From DASRTE01 sp035253685 (GTDB lineage Bacteria; Actinomycetota; Actinomycetes; Jiangellales; Jiangellaceae), in the NCBI GenBank assembly GCA_035253685.1, contig DATFBR010000018.1, positions 1 through 10,387 on the forward strand: 10,387 nucleotides of DNA, read 5' to 3'. Under the pieces are notes generated by a model. It did no database searches. It had not been told where the DNA came from and was given only the letters and a program-made list of their open reading frames with translations. Below, in pieces: positions 1 to 6,134 of this stretch. The translations under genes and the position numbers were made by a program. Each line of letters begins with the position of its first letter. Within the stretch, counting starts at the first letter, position 1.

Positions 1-322
1 GGATCTGCCGCATCAGCAGACCGCCGCGGACCTCGAACGAGAGATCAAGGGTCGACGAGAACGCCTCGGACATGTGGATGCCGCGCAGGTTGGTGTACGC
101 GCCCTCGTACATGACCTCGGTCATCGACGGCTTGAACCACAGCGCCAGGAACGTGCCGGACAGCAGCAGCACGATGAAGCTGAAAAGCGCGATCTCCCCG
201 AGCAGGAACGACCAGTGGTCGGGGAAGGCTTTGCGGATGTTGCGCTTGAGCCAGTTCGACGCGGTGATCCGCTGGTCGACGAAGTCGACGACCTTGCCGG
301 CACCGTTGACGACAGCGCTCAT
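1..322 (-). CDS. qcrB: Cytochrome bc1 (bcc) complex cytochrome b subunit, N-terminal part, cut by window edge
   Basis: This is the membrane subunit of the actinobacterial bcc complex that carries the b-type hemes and oxidises menaquinol. Only the first 107 residues are present; the rest lies off the left edge. The visible part has an amphipathic N-terminus with DFVDQRITASNWLKRNIRKAFPDHWSF at its core (about residues 13-39, start DFVDQRIT), a first membrane helix at about 40-62, then EGAYTNLRGIHMSEAF and SFEVRGGLLMRQI. The last is the run just before the heme-ligating histidines of helix B, which are outside the window. The ATG overlaps the qcrA stop as ATGA (319-322), so the two are translationally coupled. 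Identification rests on these N-terminal motifs plus its position as last gene of the operon. Confidence 0.96.
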   Translation of the reverse strand, partial: MSAVVNGAGKVVDFVDQRITASNWLKRNIRKAFPDHWSFLLGEIALFSFIVLLLSGTFLALWFKPSMTEVMYEGAYTNLRGIHMSEAFSSTLDLSFEVRGGLLMRQI

Positions 323-1395
323 CGACGACGCCCCCAATAGCTCGGACCGACCGACTCGGTGAAGTCGCTCTGCGCTACCAAGTATCCCTCGTCGTCGACG
401 GCAAGAGGCAGTTGGGGCAGGTTGCGGGCGGCAGGCCCGAACACCACCCGGCCGTTGTCGGCGAGGTCGAACGTGGACTGGTGGCAGGGGCAGAGGATGT
501 GATGCGTGTTCTGCTCGTACAGGTTGATCGGACAGCCCACGTGAGTGCAGATCTTGGAGTACGCCAGGATGCCGTCGACGTGCCAGTTCTCGCGGCCTTC
601 CGCGGCGCTGATCTCGTCCGGCTCCATCCGTACGAGAATGACCGGCGACTTCGCGCGTTCGTTGATGCGCGCGGGCCCCGTCTCGGGGAGGTCCTCGAAG
701 GTCTCGGGCATCGCGTTGACCAGCGAACCGATCTCGAGGTCGGTCGGGCGCAGCGGCTCGAACGAGTCGTCCCGGACGACCCGCACGTCGGGGCCCCAGA
801 TCGTATGCGCCTTCTTGTCGCCGGGAAGCGGGCCGAGGTCGCGCAGCAGGACGACGGCGGGCAGCGGTAGCAACACCATGGCACCGATCAGCGAGTTGCG
901 GATCATCTTGCGCCGGCCGAACCCACTCTCTTCGACGCCCTGCTCGTAGTCGGCAAGGGCCGCACCGCGGACGTCGTCCCTGCTGCGTAGCAGATGGCGC
1001 TCATGGTTGACCTCGTGGCTGGTCATGAGCTTCTTGGCCCAGTGGATGGCGCCGGCGCCGATGAGGAACAGGGCCAGGCCCAGCGTGAGTCCGAGGGCAA
1101 GGTTCGAGTCGCGCACCGCGGCGACGACATTGCCGTCGACCTCGATCTGGAAGACGAAGAAGGCGACGACGAAGCCGACGACGAGCAAGGCGGCAAGCGC
1201 GAACATACCCGCGACCTGCCGCTCGGCCCTCCGCTCGGCCCTGGGATCGGTGTCGGCGAGGCGGTCGACGTGCTCCTCGAGACCCGGGTCCGGAATCGGC
1301 TCGGCGACCGTCGCGGGCACGGGAGGGGGGGCGTGCTGGATCTTTTCGACGTCGGTCCCGTGGCCGGACCTGTCGGTGCTCTCGTGGGTGCTCAC
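319..1395 (-). CDS. qcrA: Rieske iron-sulfur subunit of the cytochrome bcc complex
   Basis: The Rieske [2Fe-2S] protein takes an electron from menaquinol at the Qo site and passes it to the cytochrome c subunit. The 358-residue product has a charged, proline-rich N-terminus (1-60), membrane helices at about 64-83 and 98-117, and a third at about 166-184 preceded by a twin-arginine-like GRRKM (160-164). This three-helix form is typical of Actinobacteria, whereas proteobacterial Rieske proteins have one helix. The cluster ligands are visible: CTHVGC (Cys283, His285, with Cys288 as disulfide partner) and CPCHQS (Cys302, His305, with Cys304 as partner). The GTG start at 1395 overlaps the qcrC stop as GTGA and has GAGGG a few bases upstream. 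The much longer open frame upstream of 1395 is only a high-GC extension antisense or out of frame to qcrC. Confidence 0.97.
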   Translation of the reverse strand: MSTHESTDRSGHGTDVEKIQHAPPPVPATVAEPIPDPGLEEHVDRLADTDPRAERRAERQVAGMFALAALLVVGFVVAFFVFQIEVDGNVVAAVRDSNLALGLTLGLALFLIGAGAIHWAKKLMTSHEVNHERHLLRSRDDVRGAALADYEQGVEESGFGRRKMIRNSLIGAMVLLPLPAVVLLRDLGPLPGDKKAHTIWGPDVRVVRDDSFEPLRPTDLEIGSLVNAMPETFEDLPETGPARINERAKSPVILVRMEPDEISAAEGRENWHVDGILAYSKICTHVGCPINLYEQNTHHILCPCHQSTFDLADNGRVVFGPAARNLPQLPLAVDDEGYLVAQSDFTESVGPSYWGRRR

Positions 1396-2195
1396 GACGC
1401 CCTCGTCCCGATCCAGATGGCGGCTCCGATGAGTCCGCCGATGCCGACCAGCCACGCCCACAGCCCTTCCGGTACCGGTCCGCCGCGCCCGATGCCGAGT
1501 CCGCCGGGGTTGGGCTCGTCCTCGATCGACTGGAGGAAGGCGATGATGTCGCGCTTCTCCTCCGGTTCGAGCGTTTCGTCGTTGAAGACCGGCATCGACT
1601 GAGGTCCGGTCAGCATCGCCTCGTAGATGTACTTGGCTTCGACGCCGGTCAGACTCGGTGCGTACTTGCCCCACGTCAGTGCACCACCCTGGCCGGTGGT
1701 GTTGTGGCACGACGCACAGTTGGTGCGGAACAGTTCGCCGCCGCGGGCCACGTCGCCGGCCGCGATGTCCAGTTCGTCGATGTCTGGCACCTCCGGCCCC
1801 GGAGCGAGCGACGCCACGAACGCCGCGAGCTGCTCGATCTGCTCGTCGGTGTAGGCGACCTCCTTGTCCGGTGCCTGAGCCCCCGGGGCCGCCATCGGCA
1901 TCCGGCCGGTGCCGACCTGGAAGTCGACCGCGGCCGCACCGACGCCGATCAGCGAGGGCCCCAGCACGGTGCCGTCGTCGCGGACCTGCCCTTCGCCATT
2001 GAGGCCGTGGCAGGTCGCGCACCCGATGGCGAACAACTTCCGGCCCTCTTCCACCTGGGTCGACGTCGCCGACCTGGCCCCGGCGCTGCTCTCGGGTGCG
2101 AACGCCGCATACGCACTGCCGATGACGATCAGCGTGAGCAGCAGGACGACGATCGCCGCAAGGGGGTGACGGCGCCGGGAGGAGATGGCGGACAC
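1392..2195 (-). CDS. qcrC: Diheme cytochrome c subunit of the cytochrome bcc complex
   Basis: Actinobacteria fuse two cytochrome c domains into one membrane-anchored subunit that hands electrons directly to the aa3 oxidase. From the start chosen here the product has 267 residues: a basic SSRRRH stretch and a signal-anchor helix at about 11-32, a first heme site CATCH (Cys59, Cys62, His63) with candidate Met ligands 100/102, a second site CASCH (Cys160, Cys163, His164) with Met201 as candidate ligand, and a C-terminal membrane anchor at about 244-263. Two starts are possible. The GTG at 2210 overlaps the ctaE stop as GTGA but has no ribosome site. The GTG at 2195 has AGGAG four bases upstream and is preferred; using 2210 adds five residues. 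It lies between ctaE and qcrA in the operon. Confidence 0.95.
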   Translation of the reverse strand: MSAISSRRRHPLAAIVVLLLTLIVIGSAYAAFAPESSAGARSATSTQVEEGRKLFAIGCATCHGLNGEGQVRDDGTVLGPSLIGVGAAAVDFQVGTGRMPMAAPGAQAPDKEVAYTDEQIEQLAAFVASLAPGPEVPDIDELDIAAGDVARGGELFRTNCASCHNTTGQGGALTWGKYAPSLTGVEAKYIYEAMLTGPQSMPVFNDETLEPEEKRDIIAFLQSIEDEPNPGGLGIGRGGPVPEGLWAWLVGIGGLIGAAIWIGTRAS

Positions 2196-2199
2196 GGCG

Positions 2200-2204
2200 C
2201 TCCT
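2200..2204 (-). promoter_or_regulatory. Ribosome binding site deciding the qcrC start
   Basis: AGGAG on the minus strand sits four bases before the GTG at 2195 and just after the ctaE stop. The competing GTG at 2210 has no comparable site, so this motif favours the shorter QcrC. The spacing is slightly short, so the call is not certain. Confidence 0.6.
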
Positions 2205-2206
2205 GT

Positions 2207-2854
2207 TCACTTGATCACGTAAATGGTCAGGAACAGCGCGATCCAGACGACGTCGACGAAGTGCCAGTAGTACGAGACGACGATCGCAGTCGTGGCCTGC
2301 TCCTGGGTGAACCGGCGAGCCACGAACGTGCGTCCGAGCACGAGGAGGAAGGCGATCAGGCCCCCGGTGACGTGCAGGCCGTGGAACCCGGTGGCCAGGT
2401 AGAAGATCGAACCGTACGGATCGCTGGACAGGCTCAGGCCCTCGTGCAGGACCAGCTCCGCGTACTCGTAGACCTGCCCGGAGATGAACACGGTTCCCAT
2501 CACGAAGGTGAGCGTGAACCATTCGCGCAGACCCCAGGAGCCCACCTGGAAGACGCGTCCGGTGCGGCCGACCTGCCCGCGCTCGGCCCGCAGCACACCC
2601 ATCTGACACGTGACCGACGACAACACCAGGACGATGGTGTTGGCGGTGGAGAAGGGGATGTTGAGCAGGGCCGGCTGGGTCTCCCACAGCTCGGGTGCGT
2701 TGGACCGCAGCGTGAAGTAGATGGCGAACAGCGCCGCGAAGAACATCAACTCGCTGGACAGCCACACGATGGTGCCCACCGAGACCAGGTTGGGTCGCTC
2801 CGGGGCGGGTGCCGGCGCCGATCCGACCTCGGTTGCCGTAGCCACGAGCGCCAT
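2207..2854 (-). CDS. ctaE: Cytochrome c oxidase subunit III (aa3-type)
   Basis: Subunit III of the aa3 terminal oxidase stabilises the catalytic subunit and forms part of the bcc:aa3 supercomplex. The 215-residue product has about five membrane helices (roughly 24-47, 70-90, 112-131, 149-175, 187-212), as expected for the short actinobacterial form. Family motifs include RPNLVSVGTIVWLSSELMFF (20-39) with Glu35, the GQVYEY segment with Glu130, FYLATGFHGLHVTGG (151-165) and SYYWHFVDVVWIALF (194-208). It is the first gene of the operon, with the promoter expected in the divergent region to its right. The ATG at 2854 is chosen over an in-frame GTG at 2863; neither has a clear ribosome site, so three extra residues are possible. 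Subunits I and II are not in the window, as is usual for this locus. Confidence 0.96.
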   Translation of the reverse strand: MALVATATEVGSAPAPAPERPNLVSVGTIVWLSSELMFFAALFAIYFTLRSNAPELWETQPALLNIPFSTANTIVLVLSSVTCQMGVLRAERGQVGRTGRVFQVGSWGLREWFTLTFVMGTVFISGQVYEYAELVLHEGLSLSSDPYGSIFYLATGFHGLHVTGGLIAFLLVLGRTFVARRFTQEQATTAIVVSYYWHFVDVVWIALFLTIYVIK

Positions 2855-2887
2855 TATGGCCACCCCGGCCGGTCAGCACACCCCGAC

Positions 2888-2899
2888 CCCGTAAACGGG
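2888..2899. repeat. Inverted repeat CCCGT-AA-ACGGG
   Basis: Five-base perfect arms flank a two-base AA centre, about 34 bp upstream of the ctaE start. The compact palindrome is a plausible dimeric-regulator operator for the respiratory operon. The central bases are among the few A/T bases in this part of the gap. Function is inferred from position only. Confidence 0.45.
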
Positions 2900-2914
2900 C
2901 TCCCGCGGCGTGTT

Positions 2915-2939
2915 GCCGGCCGCAGTCGTCGCGGCCGGC
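2915..2939. repeat. Perfect 9-bp inverted repeat with 7-base loop
   Basis: GCCGGCCGC at 2915-2923 is repeated as GCGGCCGGC at 2931-2939 around the loop AGTCGTC. As RNA it would form a very stable hairpin. It has no T-tract on either side and lies in a divergent gap, so an operator or a 5'-UTR hairpin is more likely than a classical terminator. In GC-rich DNA such a stem could also arise by chance. Confidence 0.5.
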
Positions 2940-3029
2940 TACTCCGCCGACCGGTAGCATCCGCGCAGGGCCGGACAGCTCGGCCGCACCGACGGACGAC
3001 TCCGAACGACTGCATCGCGAGGGACACCG

Positions 3030-3449
3030 ATGAGCACGCCCGAGTCGACGATGACCATCCTCGTGTACAGCGACGACCGCACCACGCGCGAGAAGGTCCG
3101 GCTGGCCGTCGGGCGGCGCCCTGCGGCCGACCTGCCGCGGGTCGAGTTCGCCGAGTGCGCCACAGCCCCCGCCGTGCTCGGGAGCCTCGACGCCGGCGGT
3201 GTCGACGTGGTCGTGCTCGACGGCGAGGCGGCTCCCGTCGGCGGTCTGGGGTTGGCTCGTCAGATCAAGGACGAGATCTACCGCTGCCCGCCCGTGCTCG
3301 TGCTGATCGGCCGGCCGCAGGACGCGTGGCTCGCCACCTGGTCGCGGGCCGAGGCGGCGGTCCCGCATCCGCTCGACCCGGTCGCCGTCGCGACGGCCGT
3401 GGCCGGTCTGATGCGCCGGCGCCTGGCCACCCTGCCGGCCGTCTCGTGA
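3030..3449 (+). CDS. Degenerate response-regulator receiver-like protein without output domain
   Basis: The 139-residue product looks like a single CheY-type receiver fold. An early strand TILVYSDD gives an acidic pair (Asp15, Asp16), VDVVVLDGEA places an aspartate (Asp64) at the usual phosphoacceptor position, and PPVLVLIGRP resembles strand 4. Two conserved switch residues are missing: strand 4 ends in Ile-Gly where Thr/Ser is expected, and the Lys-Pro after strand 5 is His113-Pro114. No DNA-binding or enzymatic domain follows. It may therefore be a pseudo-receiver acting through protein contacts, or one with altered phosphorylation. GAGGGA lies six bases before the ATG; an internal ATG at codon 8 is an alternative. 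trpD starts 7 bp downstream on the same strand, so the two are probably co-transcribed. The partner is unknown. Confidence 0.8.
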   Translation: MSTPESTMTILVYSDDRTTREKVRLAVGRRPAADLPRVEFAECATAPAVLGSLDAGGVDVVVLDGEAAPVGGLGLARQIKDEIYRCPPVLVLIGRPQDAWLATWSRAEAAVPHPLDPVAVATAVAGLMRRRLATLPAVS

Positions 3450-3456
3450 GCCACCG

Positions 3457-4494
3457 ATGACCGCACCGCAGTCTTGGCCCGCAGTCTTGTCCGCGCTCCT
3501 CGACCGAGCCGATCTGCCGGCCGCGGCGACCGCCTGGGCGATGGACGAGATCATGAACGGCTCCGCCACGCCGGCACAGATCGCCGGCTTCGTCGTCGCT
3601 CTCCGCGCCAAAGGCGAGACCGTCGACGAGGTCGAGGGCCTGGTCCAGGCCATGTACGAACACGCCACGCTGATCTCGGTACCGGGCCACGCGGTCGACA
3701 TCGTCGGCACCGGTGGCGACCGTGCCCACACCGTCAACATCTCGACCATGGCCGCACTGGTGGCGGCCGGCGCCGGCGCAAAGGTGGTCAAGCACGGCAA
3801 CCGGGCCGCATCCTCGGCCTGCGGGGCCGCGGATCTGCTGGAGGCCTTGGACGTCCGGCTCGACCTGCCACCCTCCCGAGTCGCGAGCATCGCCGACGAG
3901 GTGGGCATCACGTTCTGCTTCGCGCCCGTGTTCCATCCAGCGCTGCGTCATGCCGCCGTGCCGCGCCGCGAACTCGGTGTCCCGACCACGTTCAACTTCC
4001 TCGGGCCACTGGCCAACCCGGCGCGACCAGCCGCCCAGGCGGTGGGAGTCGCGGACGCGCGGATGGCCGGGATCGTCGCCGGGGTTCTCGCCGGACGCGG
4101 CGTCTCGGCGCTGGTGTTCCGCGGCGACGACGGCCTCGACGAGGTCACCACCACCACGACGTCGCGGGTCTGGGTGGTACGCGACGGCGAGGTCGGCGAG
4201 GAGCGGCTCGACCCGTCGGCGCTGGGCATTCCCCCCGCCGTGCCGGAAACGCTGCGTGGGGGAGACCCGCAGCACAACGCCAGCGTCGCCCGTCGCCTGC
4301 TGGCCGGCGAGGCCGGCCCGGTGCGCGACGCGGTGCTACTCAACGCAGCGGCCGCGTTGGTGGCTCACGACGGCGTGGCGGGCTCGCTCACCGACCTGCT
4401 CGGTGCCGCCTTGCCGCGGGTTGCAGCCTCGATCGACACCGGCGCTGCTGCTGACGTGCTGGTGCGCTGGGTCGCCGCCTGTGCGGCTCAGTAG
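3457..4494 (+). CDS. trpD: Anthranilate phosphoribosyltransferase
   Basis: TrpD transfers the phosphoribosyl group of PRPP to anthranilate, the second committed step of tryptophan synthesis, in the cytoplasm. The 345-residue product has normal family length. An N-terminal helical domain (about 1-75) is followed by the phosphoribosyltransferase core with DIVGTGGD (81-88, the PRPP/pyrophosphate loop), NIST (94-97), KHGNRAASSACGAAD (112-126, anthranilate and PRPP binding), GPLANPARP (183-191) and the metal-binding DDGLDE (224-229). All key motifs are intact, so it should be active. Other trp genes are not adjacent, as is usual for the actinobacterial trpD beside ctaE. The ATG starts 7 bp after the receiver-like gene stop with only a weak upstream site, suggesting coupled translation. 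Its stop overlaps a small convergent gene by 7 bp. Confidence 0.97.
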   Translation: MTAPQSWPAVLSALLDRADLPAAATAWAMDEIMNGSATPAQIAGFVVALRAKGETVDEVEGLVQAMYEHATLISVPGHAVDIVGTGGDRAHTVNISTMAALVAAGAGAKVVKHGNRAASSACGAADLLEALDVRLDLPPSRVASIADEVGITFCFAPVFHPALRHAAVPRRELGVPTTFNFLGPLANPARPAAQAVGVADARMAGIVAGVLAGRGVSALVFRGDDGLDEVTTTTTSRVWVVRDGEVGEERLDPSALGIPPAVPETLRGGDPQHNASVARRLLAGEAGPVRDAVLLNAAAALVAHDGVAGSLTDLLGAALPRVAASIDTGAAADVLVRWVAACAAQ

Positions 4495-4625
4495 GGACTG
4501 CCGCCGCCACCCGCGCCGCCGCCGCCCTCGAAGAGGACGAGCAAAGCGATCACGATGGCGACAAGTGCCACGATCGCGAGCGTCGTCCAGACCGCCGTGC
4601 GTGGGCCACGGGTCGTGGTCGCCAT
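4488..4625 (-). CDS. Small single-pass membrane protein with glycine-rich tail, 45 residues
   Basis: I do not recognise a named family. The frame reads a short basic N-terminus (MATTTRGPRTAVW), one strongly hydrophobic helix at about residues 14-32 (TTLAIVALVAIVIALLVLF), then a glycine-rich tail EGGGGAGGGGSPY. The positive N-terminus predicts the tail lies outside the membrane. The ATG at 4625 is preceded by GGTGGTGATG, a usable ribosome site. The gene is convergent with trpD and overlaps its last 7 bp. A clear helix, a positive-inside start and a ribosome site make it more than a random high-GC frame, but its short length keeps confidence moderate. No conserved residues hint at a role. Confidence 0.65.
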   Translation of the reverse strand: MATTTRGPRTAVWTTLAIVALVAIVIALLVLFEGGGGAGGGGSPY

Positions 4626-4684
4626 TGGGCATCACCACCTTTGCCCTTCTTGTACCCAAGGGGGCCGTCGGCCACCCTGGCTCA

Positions 4685-4690
4685 TATCGT
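4685..4690 (+). promoter_or_regulatory. Leaderless-type -10 element TATCGT for the FMN-binding-fold gene
   Basis: TATCGT fits the actinobacterial -10 pattern TAnnnT and is followed after exactly seven bases by a GTG at 4698 in the reading frame of the downstream gene. This is the arrangement seen for leaderless mRNAs, where transcription begins on the start codon. No ribosome site precedes any of the alternative starts, which fits. No clear -35 is visible. Confidence 0.5.
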
Positions 4691-4697
4691 GACCGTT

Positions 4698-5237
4698 GTG
4701 GACGTGCCGGACACAGACGGCATGGAATGGTCGGGCATCGAGGCGCTCGCTCCGAGGCTCATGGCGTCCGCCCGCCGGGCCGTGGAACGCTTCGGTTTCG
4801 TCTTCGCGGGCACGATCCGGAGGGACGGCTCGCCACGCATCAGTCCGGTCGAGGCGCACGTGGTCGACGGACGTCTCATGGTGGCGCTGATTCCGAGGAC
4901 GGCCAAGGTGCGCGACCTGTCCCGCGACCCTCGTATCACCGTCCAGTCGGCACTGATCCGGCCCGACTCACCCGAGCCGGAGTTCAAGGCCCGTGGCCTC
5001 GTGGTCGAGGTCGACGAGCGCCAGCGCCGCGCCACGGCGGCGGCTGTCGCCTCCTCGAGCGGGTGGCAGCCCGGCGCACAGTGGCGGATGTGTGCGATAG
5101 CCATGTGGAACGTCGCCGTCCTCACCTGGACCGATGGAGACATGGTCGTGGAGCGCTGGAACCTTCGCGACGGCCCGCTGCCGCCGCAGCGCCGTCGTCT
5201 CGATGTGGACCGAGGCGAGTACCGGCTCGTCGACTGA
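4698..5237 (+). CDS. Pyridoxamine 5'-phosphate oxidase-fold (split barrel) protein
   Basis: The 179-residue product resembles the large actinobacterial set of single-domain flavin/F420-binding split-barrel proteins. After a helix (about 10-31) come AGTIRRDGSPRISPVE (37-52), then VDGRLMVALIPRTAKVRDLSRDPR (56-79, start VDGRLMVA), where the Lys-containing loop usually contacts cofactor phosphate, and two further strands to about 107. A C-terminal strand region VAVLTWTDGDMVVERW (139-154) precedes a polar tail. The substrate cannot be told; relatives act as F420- or FMN-dependent reductases or bind heme. The start is set by the TATCGT leaderless-type promoter; an internal ATG at 4722 and earlier GTG/TTG codons are alternatives. 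It is a stand-alone gene ending 18 bp from a convergent gene. Confidence 0.85.
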   Translation: MDVPDTDGMEWSGIEALAPRLMASARRAVERFGFVFAGTIRRDGSPRISPVEAHVVDGRLMVALIPRTAKVRDLSRDPRITVQSALIRPDSPEPEFKARGLVVEVDERQRRATAAAVASSSGWQPGAQWRMCAIAMWNVAVLTWTDGDMVVERWNLRDGPLPPQRRRLDVDRGEYRLVD

Positions 5238-5255
5238 GCGGGTCCGCTGGCCCGG

Positions 5256-5711
5256 TCACGGCCGCTGCAGATGCTCCTGCCGGCCGACGCGATAGGCCTC
5301 GGCGAGCCATGCCTTGAACTGGTCGTCGACCTCCGCGGGCGAGGTGAGCCGGAAGGTGTGCACGACGTTCCTGGGTGAGTAGGCCTGCACGCGGCGAAAG
5401 CGCGGGCTGTCGACCCGATGCGTGAGCACCAGGTGGCCGTCGAGCCAGTTGGTCCGGGGAACCAGTGCTGCGAAGCTCATCCGCACGTGCAACGCGATGC
5501 GGGTTCGTTGCGGCAGGACCTCGACCGGGCCGAGCGCCGTCACGGCGTCGAGGAACGCATCGACGGTGGCCCGCACTGCCGGCGAGGCGCCAGCGAGATG
5601 GGTCTCCATTTCGCCGAGCCGGGCGCACGCGTGCACCTGACCGGTGTTGGCAAACGTCCGGCCGCAGCGAGGGCACGACCACAGGGCGCGAACGGGTCGC
5701 TGCGTCTCCAT
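5256..5711 (-). CDS. DUF5655-type protein with N-terminal CxxC/HxC zinc-knuckle-like motif
   Basis: The 151-residue product has an N-terminal WSCPRCGRTFANTGQVHAC motif (11-29), whose Cys13, Cys16, His27 and Cys29 look like a small zinc site. A compact alpha/beta domain follows, with FLDAVTALGPVEVLPQRTRIALHVR (about 53-77, start FLDAVTAL), SFAALVPRTNWLDGHLVL and a C-terminal FRLTSPAEVDDQFKAWLAEAY. This layout matches the DUF5655 family, whose biochemical role I do not know. The start is set by GAGGTG at 5718-5723, six bases before the ATG at 5711; the ATG at 5717 would overlap that site. It is divergent from the cupin gene, sharing an 87-93 bp region with nested palindromes, and convergent with the split-barrel gene. 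Confidence 0.85.
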   Translation of the reverse strand: METQRPVRALWSCPRCGRTFANTGQVHACARLGEMETHLAGASPAVRATVDAFLDAVTALGPVEVLPQRTRIALHVRMSFAALVPRTNWLDGHLVLTHRVDSPRFRRVQAYSPRNVVHTFRLTSPAEVDDQFKAWLAEAYRVGRQEHLQRP

Positions 5712-5717
5712 GCCCAT

Positions 5718-5723
5718 CACCTC
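5718..5723 (-). promoter_or_regulatory. Ribosome binding site deciding the DUF5655 gene start
   Basis: GAGGTG on the minus strand is six bases upstream of the ATG at 5711. The earlier in-frame ATG at 5717 directly follows the motif with no spacer, so the downstream ATG is favoured. Confidence 0.6.
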
Positions 5724-5760
5724 GGCTCGCGGACATCGTCGCGCACGGCTGCAGCAACGC

Positions 5761-5780
5761 GACCACCCGGGTGAGTGGTC
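5761..5780. repeat. Nested palindromes in the DUF5655/cupin divergent region
   Basis: GACCAC (5761-5766) is mirrored by GTGGTC (5775-5780), and the overlapping CACCCGGGTG (5764-5773) is a perfect 10-bp palindrome. They lie about midway between two divergent starts, where an operator would be expected. No regulator gene is adjacent, and the assignment is positional. Confidence 0.4.
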
Positions 5781-5804
5781 ACACTCCGTGCCACCATCAC
5801 GTCC

Positions 5805-6134
5805 ATGGACGTTGCGTCGATCACGGAGCTGGCCGCCGGCCAGCTGGCCGCTGCTGGTACGGCCGACAGCGGGCGCAGTTCCGTCACGGTGTACGGCAGG
5901 TCCGGAGCGCGGCTTCGGCAGACGGTCGTTGCGCTCGCAGCGGGGCGGGTCATGGGCGAGCACAAGAGTCCCGGTGATGCATCCGTGCTCTGCCTGAACG
6001 GGCGTGTGGTGCTCCGTGCCGGGAACTCGCGAGCCGAACTCGGTCCGGGTGACCTGGTGGCGGTGCCGCCGCAGCGCCACGACGTCGAAGCTCTCGAGCC
6101 GAGTGTGCTGCTGCTGACCGTGGCGCTGCACTGA
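5805..6134 (+). CDS. Small single-domain cupin protein
   Basis: The 109-residue product fits one cupin beta-barrel. The first motif is reduced to GEHKSPGDASVLCLNGRVVL (51-70), with His53 and no second His/Glu pair in the classical spacing. The second motif is ELGPGDLVAVPPQRHDVEAL (78-97) with His92. RQTVVALAAGRVMGEH before it is typical of short actinobacterial cupins. Because the metal-ligand set is incomplete, it may bind metal weakly or act as a small-molecule sensor rather than an enzyme. The ATG at 5805 was chosen because similarity begins there; an in-frame GTG at 5775 would add ten residues. No good ribosome site precedes either. The stop lies within a long inverted repeat. Confidence 0.82.
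   Translation: MDVASITELAAGQLAAAGTADSGRSSVTVYGRSGARLRQTVVALAAGRVMGEHKSPGDASVLCLNGRVVLRAGNSRAELGPGDLVAVPPQRHDVEALEPSVLLLTVALH

Larger units (their letters stand above)
2855..3029. promoter_or_regulatory. Divergent intergenic region between ctaE and the receiver-like gene
   Basis: This 175-bp stretch must hold the promoter for the ctaE-qcrCAB operon on the minus strand and the one for the receiver-trpD pair on the plus strand. It contains two perfect inverted repeats, listed separately. TAGCAT at 2955-2960 is a weak plus-strand -10 candidate with no convincing -35. No leaderless-type TAnnnT sits at the right distance from either ctaE start. No small gene is visible here. Confidence 0.5.

Noticed and set aside
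1396..2022. N-terminal extension of the QcrA frame
   Set aside because: It overlaps all of the qcrC heme region; the GTGA overlap and GAGGG site place the start at 1395.
2852..2857. CATAAT-like -10 hexamer near the ctaE start
   Set aside because: It overlaps the ATG itself, so it cannot be the promoter for that start.
2261..3460. 399-codon plus-strand frame antisense to ctaE and overlapping the receiver gene
   Set aside because: The opposite strand has the clear ctaE motifs; the translation is Arg/Gly/His-rich noise.
2211..3911. N-terminal extension of the QcrC frame through ctaE and beyond
   Set aside because: The signal-anchor sequence begins right after 2195, and the extension is antisense or out of frame to ctaE and trpD.
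3265..4275. 336-codon minus-strand frame antisense to trpD
   Set aside because: Antisense to intact trpD motifs, with no ribosome site or recognisable domain.
3713..5317. Long plus-strand open frame (534 codons) across trpD and the split-barrel gene
   Set aside because: It is out of frame with two well-supported genes, is Arg/Pro/Ser-rich low-complexity translation typical of shifted high-GC frames, and has no motif.
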